Source: JAXLYX01 sp046351215 (lineage in GTDB: Bacteria; Myxococcota_A; Polyangia; Polyangiales; Houyiibacteriaceae). From it: DNA of 62,248 nucleotides. The stretch lies in contig JAXLYX010000025.1 of the NCBI GenBank assembly GCA_046351215.1, forward strand, positions 1 through 62,248, given 5' to 3'. Under the pieces are notes generated by a model. That model was not told the origin of the DNA and ran no database searches. It worked only from the letters and a program-made list of their open reading frames with translations. Positions 42,352 through 51,700 of the stretch are shown in pieces. Positions within the stretch are counted from its first letter, which is position 1. Each line of letters starts with the position of its first letter. A program made the position numbers and the translations under genes.

Positions 42352-42892
42352 ACCTCGGCGCAGGCGTCCGTTCTCGTCGATGGGTCCGTGATGGGCGATC
42401 GCGGTGAGCGTCGAGAGACTTGCCGCCCGAAGTTCACGCAGCGGTCGCTCGTCGGCGTGGTGGCGATGCCGTCCGGAGGGAGGACGCGAGGGGTACCTCG
42501 GCACCCTGCTCGTCGACGACGAAGCTCCGATGCGGGACGGAGTCGAGGGCCAACGTGGCGGGCGCATCCCGGCTGCAGGTGGAGCGAGCCCACCGACGCC
42601 GATGACGGGAGCGCGCGGCCTCGCAGACGTCGCGCCGCGCGAGGAGCTTCGCGCCGCGACGGCGCCGAGGGTGGCGAGTTTTCCGAGGGGGGTTCTCATG
42701 GGACCCTCGGAATTCGTGACGGAAGGGGCTTCCGGCCCGTCGATTCACGTGACGGGGTTCACGGAGCCGGGGATCGACAGGTGGCAGCGTGGGATTCCGC
42801 CATGCCCGGCGTGACGAAGGCCCAGTCGAGGGCCGCGAGACACGGCACGCTCTCCATGACGGGACGTCAGGAGCAGGGCGAAGAGACCAAGC
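42352..42892. other. 541-bp gap without a supported gene
   Basis: Several frames are open on both strands, as usual at this GC content, but none shows family motifs, consistent codon bias or an RBS. A minus-strand frame from about 42699 starts MRTPLGKLATLGAVAA, which resembles a signal peptide start, then becomes low-complexity. The segment may hold remains of a deleted gene between the HigBA module and the Sel1-repeat gene. Confidence 0.4.
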
Positions 42893-43663
42893 TCACCTCG
42901 GGCGCCCAGCGGGAGCAGAACGCAGCTGCTCACGGATATCGTCCAGTAGCGCCTCGCCTTCCTCACGCCCGGCTGGGCTCCAAGACTTCTTCGACTTGCG
43001 GAGGGCCCCCCTCAAGACACCCTCCGCCTCGAGCAACCCGGCCCGATTGCGACGACTTCCGATGCAACTCCTTGCGTACCCAACGGCAGCCTCGGGGTCA
43101 CCCATCTCCAACGCCATCGCGAAGTACCGTTTGGCAAGCGACCACTTGCCTTCTTCGAGGTATTCGAGTCCCGCGTTCGTCGCGGCTACCACGCTTCCGC
43201 CTTTCGCCGCGCGGCGCCAGAGGCGAAGAGCGCCAGGTCGGTCGCGCGAGCAACCGATTCCGGCGTGCAAGCCGAAGGCCATGGAGGCCATGGCACTCAC
43301 GCACCCGCGCCGAGCCGCATGGGCGAACATCTGGTGAGCTACGCTCGGCTGGGCTTCCAAGAGCACCGTCCCGTCGTGGTCCTCGATTCCGTCCCGAATG
43401 TATATCGCGGCCGTGGTCAACGAATCGATCGATCCCAGCGACGCTGCAGCCAAGTGCACCGTGAGGCACGCCAGCTGCACGCCCGGTCGGGTTTGCAGAC
43501 CCTGAGCGCTCCGGACCAGCGAACGAACCAGGGCGTCCGAGCTCCGATCACCGCGCGCCTGCTGGACCAGCAGTCCCCGAGTCGAAATGGCGACGTGGTC
43601 CATATGCGGCAAGGGGGCACCTGATTTGCGCCTTCCATGTCCTCGTCGTGACTTCACTCGCAT
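42893..43663 (-). CDS. Sel1-repeat-like protein
   Basis: A 256-residue helical protein with Sel1-type repeats in the second half: AHQMFAHAARRGCVSAMASMAFGLHAG, then RDRPGALRLWRRAAKGGSVVAATNAGLEYLEEG, then KRYFAMALEMGDPEAAVGYARSC. No signal peptide is evident. It begins 10 nt before the end of the orphan RHS C-terminal fragment, overlapping it, the position where an immunity gene usually sits. Sel1-like immunity proteins are plausible, but this pairing is inference. Confidence 0.68.
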   Translation of the reverse strand: MRVKSRRGHGRRKSGAPLPHMDHVAISTRGLLVQQARGDRSSDALVRSLVRSAQGLQTRPGVQLACLTVHLAAASLGSIDSLTTAAIYIRDGIEDHDGTVLLEAQPSVAHQMFAHAARRGCVSAMASMAFGLHAGIGCSRDRPGALRLWRRAAKGGSVVAATNAGLEYLEEGKWSLAKRYFAMALEMGDPEAAVGYARSCIGSRRNRAGLLEAEGVLRGALRKSKKSWSPAGREEGEALLDDIREQLRSAPAGRPR

Positions 43664-44124
43664 GCTGTGCCCCTCGATCGGCCTTCGCCGCGGCCTCGAC
43701 CTCGGCCTCGACCGTTGTTGTGCCACTCGTCCCAGCCAGGAGGCTTTGGCTTCTCGATGCGCCGTCCCGTCTGCGGATCCCTGAAGATGATCCTGTCAGG
43801 CCTCGTCGGATGCGGCTGCGTATGTTTCCAGGGATTATCGTTGCCGTTGGGTCGCGTGTACCCGCGCTCGCCCTGACGTCCGCTCTCCCAGCGATCGTTC
43901 CACGCGTCTCGAACCGCGTCCGATAGTACGACGCCCGCCACCACTCCCGCGAGGGTCGCCGCTGTCCACGCGGCCGCAGCCGCAGCGGCCTCCCAGCCCC
44001 CGCCGAGGCCGAGTGCAGTGAACCCGACGAGCTCGGCGTCGGGGTATTCGCGCGCGCCGAACCGCCTCGGGCCCCTGTCCCGATCGCAGACGCCGCCCGC
44101 GCACCGCCAGACCGAAGCAGCGGG
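43654..44124 (-). pseudogene. Orphan RHS core end plus C-terminal tip
   Basis: The frame opens just after an in-frame TGA (44125-44127) and has no proper start. It begins with a degraded RHS core end, CAGGVCDRDRGPRRFGAREY, matching CDRDTGLTRFGARDY-like residues of the giant RHS gene. It then has an Ala-rich hydrophobic helix and a polar tip (residues DAWNDRWESGRQGERGYTRPNG, DNPWKHTQPHPTRPDRIIFRDPQTGRRIEKPKPPGWDEW) ending in RG repeats. This is a displaced RHS toxin tip left by recombination. Activity of the tip is unknown. Confidence 0.72.
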
Positions 44125-44143
44125 TCAGGGTCCACGTCCTGCG

Positions 44144-44488
44144 TCAGATCCAATTCACGATGGCGATGGCGAGACGCGTCGAGAGGACCATGAGGACGAC
44201 ACACAGCAGGAGCCCCAGGGTAGTGGCAACGCCTCCATCCCCGACGCGGCGTGTCTCGAACGTGACTCGCAAGGCCACTGGAACGAGGACGGCAGCAGAC
44301 ACGAACAGGACCAACGCTGCAGTCTCGATCTCTTCCAAGGTCGCGATGTCCGCTTCGCTGGGTAGGCGTCCCGTACGAAGGGACGGAATGGCGACCACGG
44401 CCAGCGTCCACGCGGCCATCGAAGCGTTCAGCGCTACGAGGGCCCGTGTGGGTGACCTCGTCGATGACGGTGGAGTCTGGACTCTCAT
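44144..44488 (-). CDS. Small three-helix membrane protein, possible immunity protein
   Basis: A 114-residue protein with three hydrophobic stretches: ALVALNASMAAWTLAVVAI, ALVLFVSAAVLVPVALRVTF and LGLLLCVVLMVLSTRLAIAIV. No enzyme motif. It lies between two RHS remnants on the same strand, a location typical of membrane immunity proteins against pore-forming or membrane-acting toxin tips. The ATG at 44488 was chosen because residues before it in the longer frame are not helix-forming or conserved-looking. Confidence 0.5.
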   Translation of the reverse strand: MRVQTPPSSTRSPTRALVALNASMAAWTLAVVAIPSLRTGRLPSEADIATLEEIETAALVLFVSAAVLVPVALRVTFETRRVGDGGVATTLGLLLCVVLMVLSTRLAIAIVNWI

Positions 44489-44610
44489 CGCTTGAACATC
44501 CTGCGCAGACGTAGTGCGGAACAGCGCGCTCGATCGGATGCGCGGGCTGCACGGGCAGCGTGATCGACTTCGTACGAACGCGCACGTCGTAGCCGAGCAC
44601 GACCGCACGG

Positions 44611-45033
44611 CTAGTCGACGGTCACCCACGGAAAGTCCGTCGGGACGACGCCCTCGGTCATCGCCAACCGAAGAGCTCGCATGGCCGTGCCCGGGTCGAC
44701 GAAGGCGTCATCGGCCCGCTTCCCGTCCCCGCCGGCGTCATGAGGAGAGAGCGTGTGCTCGGTACCGGCCCCGTCGACGAGCACCAGCGAGACCCGACCC
44801 TCCCTCGTCTCGGCATATCCCATGATCGGCGAGATCTCCGTCGCTACGCCGAGCGCGGCGTACACGAGGCGGCGCAAGCCCTTCTCGGTGCCGGATACCC
44901 GCCAGATCGAGACGACGTTCCCAGGTTCCTTCGACGCCGCGGCGAAGAACGCGAGGGCATCGTCGACCTCGTGGAACGAGGCTCGTTCCTGCCCTCCGAC
45001 CGCGACGTCCCAGCGCGGAAAGTCCTGCTTCAT
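44611..45033 (-). CDS. Imm1-like small acidic protein
   Basis: A 140-residue acidic soluble protein. The N-terminal RWDVAVGGQERASFHEVDDALAFFAAA and VVSIWRVSGTEKGLRRLVYAALG resemble the beta-alpha-beta start of Imm1-type immunity proteins. The middle (SLVLVDGAGTEHTLSPHDAGG) and the end (AMRALRLAMTEGVVPTDFPWVTV) keep the alternating strand/helix pattern. It lies immediately downstream of a truncated RHS core fragment (45119-45370) on the same strand, where a cognate immunity gene would be. Assignment is by pattern and context. Confidence 0.62.
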   Translation of the reverse strand: MKQDFPRWDVAVGGQERASFHEVDDALAFFAAASKEPGNVVSIWRVSGTEKGLRRLVYAALGVATEISPIMGYAETREGRVSLVLVDGAGTEHTLSPHDAGGDGKRADDAFVDPGTAMRALRLAMTEGVVPTDFPWVTVD

Positions 45034-45118
45034 CTCTCGCTCGCCTCGCAGCTCCGACAGAGTGTAGCCCGACGCGCGGCCAGCACTCGGCCCGTCGAGT
45101 CGCGGCGAGGTGAATCAG

Positions 45119-45370
45119 GCGCCGCACCGAGCCGAGGTGGTCGGTGATCACCCGGTACGTCGCGCCGCCGCGGACCACGAGGTCGGGCACGTGCGGCTTG
45201 GTCCCGAACACTAAGGCCGCCGTGATCGCTCCCGTCGCGTCGAGCTCCGCCACCGGCTCGAGGCCATCCTGGTAGAGCCAGGGTGGTCGAGGGTGTCGCT
45301 CACGTCGAAGCCTTACACGTCTGTGTGCATCGCGAACGTCGAGTCTTCGTGCGTCTTCCGCCTCGAGATG
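45119..45370 (-). pseudogene. Collapsed RHS core fragment
   Basis: Two pieces match the giant RHS gene collinearly: 45303-45370 to about 47070-47136, and 45119-45290 to about 46541-46709, with the roughly 360 bp that separate them there missing here. In frame the second piece reads AELDATGAITAALVFGTKPHVPDLVVRGG and ITDHLGSVRRL. It stops being RHS-like right after DHLGSVRRL. This is an older duplicated RHS tail with an internal deletion, not a working gene. Confidence 0.78.
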
Positions 45371-45405
45371 CGACGCGCGGCGGGAAGCAGAAGCTGGACG
45401 AACAG

Positions 45406-45738
45406 TCAGTGGGACGATTCAGGATAGGCACATCGTGGACATTCGCGTAGCCGAAGCAACCACGTAATCCACTTTCCACTGGGCTGCTCGGTCACTGCCA
45501 TCCACAGCCACCGCGCGCTGCAGTGAGGACACCGAACGCTGGTAAGAACCCATGCGATCAAGATGTTGTCGAACGCTAACGCGGCCAGGGCCACCTTGGT
45601 CCACAGCATGTCATGGATGCGGGCAACACCCAACATCAGAGCGATCCCTCCCACGAGAAGTCCCGCGGCCGCTGCATTCAGTTTCCAGATCTGAGAACTG
45701 GCTTTGAGAACCGAGCCATCCGCGGAAATCTTGTTCAT
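45406..45738 (-). CDS. Small membrane protein with zinc-ribbon Cys pairs, RHS-linked
   Basis: A 110-residue protein with two transmembrane helices (about 22-45 AAAAGLLVGGIALMLGVARI and 50-70 VALAALAFDNILIAWVL), then CPHCSARW and CPRCAYP, two CxxC pairs that suggest a zinc ribbon. It starts 49 nt after the RHS stop on the same strand, so it is the best candidate immunity protein for the current RHS tip, whose own sequence is hydrophobic and probably membrane-acting. I chose the ATG at 45738; the longer frame upstream reads unlikely residues. Confidence 0.62.
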   Translation of the reverse strand: MNKISADGSVLKASSQIWKLNAAAAGLLVGGIALMLGVARIHDMLWTKVALAALAFDNILIAWVLTSVRCPHCSARWLWMAVTEQPSGKWITWLLRLRECPRCAYPESSH

Positions 45739-45787
45739 TGGATTTGGTGCTTCAGATGTTTCGTCACGGGTCGACAATGACCACTGC

Positions 45788-48700
45788 CTACGATCCGCAT
45801 GTGCCGTCGCACTCGCCGTCCGAGGCCGATGAGCCCCATCCGTTCGGTCCGAATGGCAACGCGGCCGCGAGCATGGATCCAACGAATACGCCGCTCTCGA
45901 AAGCAGCGCCGGCCAGCAGGAAGTTCGCGAATAGGTGTGCAGCTCCAAGACCAGCCACGGCCAAGGGACCCCCTCCGGCCCCTACTGCAGCCACCGCTCC
46001 CACGGCACCTCCCTCAGCGGATGCGGCTGCCACCGCGCCAAGTCCACCGTAGGCATTGGCAGCGGTCTCGCCAAAGGCGAATGCGGTTTGACCAGCACGC
46101 ACGATCACCCCCCCATAGGACGGAATTCCCAGGAATTCCGCGAGCGCTTTCCCAGTGATGAGTCCCGTAAGTGGAGGAGCGAGTTTGCCAGGAATCAGTT
46201 CGTTCGTCTCGCGGAAGTTCCGCAGAACTCGTTGCCAGTAGGAGCACTTGAGCCCCGTGGGATCGATATCATTGACCGGATCCCCCCCCACGTACGCATA
46301 CACGTTCGAGTCCCCACCCTCGAACCCGATCGGATCCTTCGCCGTCCACCGGCCGATCTCCGCGTCGTAGTCCCGCGCGCCGAAACGCGTCAGGCCCGTG
46401 TCCCGATCGTAGAGACCGCCCGCGTACCGGAAGGGCTGAAGGTCCTCGCACGAAGCCACGCCGTTGCACGAGCTCGACGTGATCCGGCCCCAGGCGTCGT
46501 ACTCGAAGGCCTGCGCCACCGCGCCGTTCGACGTGTTCACGAGCCGCCGCACCGAGCCGAGGTGGTCGGTGATCACCCGGTACGTCACGCCACCGCGGAT
46601 CACGAGGTCGGGCACGTGCGGCTTGGTCCCGTACACGAAGACCGCCGTGATCGCTCCCGTCCCGTCGAGCTCCGCCACCGGCTCGAGGCCGTTTTGGTAG
46701 AGCCAGGCGCGGTCGAGCGTGCCGTTCTTCTTCCGCGCGATGCGGCGGCCCGCCGCGTCGACGACGTACGTGAGCTCGTTCGTGGTGCCGCCCGGTAGGT
46801 CGACCGCGAGCAGGTTACCGAGCGCATCGTACGTGTACGACGTGGTCGCGCCGCTCTCGCTCCGCGTCTGACGCTGTCCGAGCGGGTTGTACGTATACGA
46901 GACGCCGCCGTACTGCAGCATGCGGTCCTGCGCGTCCACGACCACCTGCTCCGCCGTCACCGAAGCGCGGCCGAGCACCGTCGCGCTCGTGCGGTTGCCG
47001 TTGGCGTCGTAGCCGTAGTGCTCGACCTCCACGCCGTCGCGCGTCACCGACTGGAGCCGGCCGTACGCATCGTAGCCGTACACGTCCGCGTGCGTCGGGG
47101 ACGTCGAGTCCTCGTACGTGTTCCGCGTCGAGATTCGGCCGAGGTCGTCGTACTGGTAGTCGAAGCCGTAGCGACGCGCGGTTCCGTCGTTCCACGTAGT
47201 CGCTTCGGCGCTCGGAAGCCCGCGCGTGATCCACCGCATCGAGCTCCGCACGCTGCCGATCGACGTGCCGCGAAGCAGGCCGTTGTTCGCCGTCATGCTG
47301 TCGGTCGGCAACGGATCGTTCGCACCCATCGCGTTCGGGGTCCGGTAGATCGTCATCGGATTCGCCGACGTGCCGACCGACGTGAGCTGGTCGTCGTTGT
47401 CGTACCCGATGTTCACGACCGTCGACGCGCCCGTCCCGCCCGCGAGCGTCAGGCTCGTGAGCCTCGTGTCCGTGTAGCCGTACGTGACGGACCCAGCGAC
47501 CGCACCGGCCCACGTCGAGCTCTTCACCCGCGCGCCGTCGAAGCCGATCGTCACCGAGTTGCCCTCCGGCGTCGTCCAGCGATCGATGCGACCGACCGAG
47601 TCGTAGCGCGGCACGAACGAGCCGCTCCGCCCGTCGACCGTCACGTACGGGCTCGTGAATCGACCCGTCGTGGGATCGTACGCCGCCGTATTCGTCGGCG
47701 CGCTGCCGCTCTGATACGGCAGCTCCGTGCGCACGACCTCGCCGTCGCCTCCGCGAACCGTCGCGGTCTCGGGATGCGCGACGCCCGAGACGGCCGGCGG
47801 CACGTAGCTGCCCACGCCGCCCCACTCGTCGATCACGAAGCCATGCGAGCTCCGCTCAGGCGGCGTCACCGACGTCGTCCGATCGAGCGCGTCGTAGCCG
47901 AGCCCGATCACCTGGCCGGCCTCCGGCGTCTGGGCGGTCACGCCAGCTCGGATTCCGATCGTGCGACCGAGGTCGTCGAGCTCGTAGCGCACGAGGCTCC
48001 CGTCCGCGCGCGTCACGCGGCGAAGCGCGCCCACGTCGGCGAGGCTCACGGTGCCGCTTGCGCCGGTGTAGGCCTCGGTGAAGTCGAAGCTCGTGGTGCG
48101 CGTGCCGTCGCCGATCGACGTGACGCGATCATGACCGTCGTAGGTCGTCGTCACCGAATCGAGTCCGGGGCTCGCCTGCGTGATCGGACGCCACGAGGCG
48201 TCGAACGTCGTCGTCGTGGTGCGGCCTTCGGGGCTCGTGGTCACGACCGTGCGGGCCGTCCGATCGAAAGTCGACGTCCAGGTCCGTCCGCCGCTGAACG
48301 TGATGCCGTCCGTGTTCAGCGTCCCGCCGATGTTCGTGCGCGACGTGAGCGTCTGCGGCAGGCCGTCGCTGGCCGCCGTCCCGACGATACGCTGCTGCAC
48401 GACGATGGAGGCTCCGCTCGGCAGGATCGTGGTGATCTTGCCTGGGTACCGCGCCTGCCAGCCGTAGACCGGATGCGGGAGCTCCCGGACGATGGTCACC
48501 GTCCCATCGGACGAGCGGGTCTTGTGCGCTTGGAAGGGCGCATGCCAGGTCGTGGTCGAGGTCCCGTCGGGAGCGACGTCCGTGCGCTCGATCGTGCCGC
48601 CCTCGTGCCTGCGCGTGATGCGCTGCGTCGTGCGTCCGTTCGAGACGTAGCTCACGGTGGCAGTGGCCGTCCGGACCGTCGACTGCGACACCAGATCGCA

Positions 48701-51700
48701 GCTCGGATCGGGATCGGTCACGGCGCAGGTGGTCGCCGGCTGGGTACCGAACTGCACGCCCTGCGTCTCGAGGCGCTTCTCGTAGACGGTGGTCCCGCCC
48801 ACGCCCGTCAGACGACGGTCCCGGAGGATGAAGCCCGTCGCGACGTCGTACTCGTGGGCATGTGCGATCCCGTCCGGATCGACGAGAGTCTCGAGCAGGT
48901 TCGTCCCGGAGACGTAGCCGAACGACGAGGTGCGCTGGATCGAGCCGCGACCGCGGACGAGAGTGTCGACCCAGCCGTCGCCGTTCGTGTCGGTGAGCGT
49001 CGTCATGTGCCCGAAGGGGCCCTGGAGCTGCACGACGCTACCGGACGGACGAGTGATCGTGGTCGTCCCGCTCGGGTCGGTGATCGAAGCGAGCTTACCG
49101 TCCGTCGTATAGGAGAAGCTCCGGAGGATCCGCCCCGTCGTCGCGTCGAGCGTGCGCAGGTGCTGGCCGCTCGACGAATACACCTCGAGGCGATTGCCTC
49201 GCGGGATCGTGGTCTCGCCGTTGACCACCCTGCGGAGCGAGATGCGGTTCAGGACCGCGCCGGAGGAACCTTGGCGCATCGTGTAGAGGCCCTGATCCGG
49301 TCCGACCGCGATGGTCAGGTTCGTCCACACGAGGTTCGTCTTCACGTAGGTCCGATCGAGATTCTTCCCCTCGAGATTGCCCACGAACTGGTCAGGGCTG
49401 GTGGAGTCACCGGCGATCCGGTGGACGACACCGGCTTCGTCGATTTGGTAGAGCACGCCCTGGGCTCCGATCACGAAGCGCCCGTTGTCGCCGTACGCAA
49501 TCTCCTCGGAGCCCCAGAAGCAAGTGCTCGAGAGGAGCTGTCCCTCGACCGGCCGCGGATCCCCGTACTGGGTGCAGACATCCGGGTGTGCCGCGTCGCG
49601 GCCGCCGGTCAGACGCTTCCAGGTCGACGAGCGATAGAGCTCGTACACGTGGCCGCTGTTCGCCGTGGCGAGAATGCGCCCCTCGAGGGAGACCGCGAGC
49701 TTCGCGAAGCCTCCGGCGCGCGCGGGCGCGCCGCCGACGAGGGCGGGTGCGTTAGGACCACCGACGACGGTCTGGATGATGCCGGACGTCGAGATCTGAC
49801 GGAGTCGACCCTGATCGAGGTCCCAGACGAAGATGGTCCCGTCGTCGGTCGCGAAGAGTCGCAAATGGCCGCTGAAGCGAGCCTGTGCGACCGGTCCGCC
49901 GTCTCCCACGGATGCGTCGGTCTCGCCGGCCCAGTTGCCGGAGCCGTTGTCCGACGGGTTGCCGCCGAGGAGCCGAACCTCGTTCCTGGAAGGGTCGTAG
50001 ACGCGCAGGAAGCTCGCGAAGGGGGTCCCGCCGACTTCCGCCCAGACCACGCGGCCGTCACGCAGCGCGACGACGGCGATCGGATTCTGGCTGATCCTCG
50101 CGTTCGCGAGCGTCGTCGTCTGGGTCCATGTTCCTCCACCGTTGTAGGCTTGGGGGATCAGTCGGTGAAGACTGCCGGCGACGCCGGTGCCGCCCACCGT
50201 CCGATAGAGACCGTCCCCGGTGAGCAGATAGAGACTGCCATCGGCAGCGAATGCATAGCTCGAGCCGTTGGAGAGCTGCGCCGACAGGGCCGCGACGTCG
50301 GTCGCCTTCTGCGTGGTGCCACCACCGACCTCACGCGTGGCCTGCATGTCGTCGGCGAGCTGATCCCAGCCCTCGGGATACGTGATCATGTGCGTGCTCG
50401 CGTCGAAGCGACCGAGCCCCTCGACGTCGAGACCGAGCAGCCCCGTCTGCGTCGCGTCGCGCGAGCCCAGCATCACCCTCGACGAGGAGCAGATCGGGAA
50501 GATCGAGACCTGGCGCAGGTCGCCGTGCAACAACTGCCCGTCGTAGACCATGCCGCCGAACGTGGTCCGTCGCCCGGTACCGCTGCCTCCCACCATCGCG
50601 ACGAGCGTCTCGGGCTTGAACCACTTGCAGGTCGTGATCAGCGCCTCGGTGGGGCCGGTAACGGGGCGCCCGTACGCGTCCTTCCCGTCCCACTCGAAGC
50701 TCCGGTAGTACATGTCGCCGACGAGCTCGAGCCCGGGATACAGGCCGGTCGCGAGATCGGCCGACTCCGGCATGCCGTGGGACCATCCGGTCTTCTGGCC
50801 GGCGACGATCACCGTCGTGGTCGTGAACCGGTACGCAGCGCTCGGCGTCACCTTGTGCTGCACCGGGAACCGGACGCGGTACGCCGCTCGGTACGAGGGG
50901 GTGTGCGAGCTGTTGTAGCGGAGCGCGACGTCCGTCCCCTCGACGGGGAGCTGCTCCGAGAGCGACCGAAGGTTGCAGTCGAGGATCGAGCCGTTCCCCG
51001 TGGGGTTGCCGCCCTCGTCGCAGCTGAGCTGAGTGGACGAATCTTCCGTGCCCGTCGGCGGATTGCATTCCTCGCCGTCCGGGCAGGGCTTGCCCTCGAG
51101 CCAGTTCAGATCGTACGGCGTGAAGTGGCTCGCCTCGAAGTGCACGAGCACGTCGCCGACGGAGCGGCCCGAGCTCGACTGGGCGAGGTTCGTGCGATCC
51201 GCGACCGACAGTCCCCGAGCCTCGCAGTCGGCGTCGGAATCCGCGACCCCGTCGCCGTTGACGTCGATCATCGCGACGCCGTTCGTGATCGCGAGGATCT
51301 TGATCACGGTGCCGTCGGGAGCTCCGACCCACGCATGGAGCGTCGAGTCGTAGGAGCCGACGGGAACCACCGCTCCGACCGGGAACCCGAGGAACGCTCC
51401 GTCGAGGTACACGTCGACCGGCTGCGAGAACTCGACACTCGTCGCGTTGAGAGCACGCGCCTCGTCGACGGTGAATTCCGCCGCGTACTGGATGCCGATC
51501 CGATCGGGCATCGATCCCGGCAGCGCGTTGCGACCGTCGTCGCCCACCGTGTACTCGGTCGCACGCACGGTCAGCGAGCCGAGCGACTGACGGGTCCCGT
51601 TCGGGAGCACGGCCTGCGCCGTCGTGGCCGGCGGGAAGGCGATCGTCGCGTGCCGGCTACCGTCGCCGTCGCTCTCGGTGCCGCTCTGCACCCACTGCGG

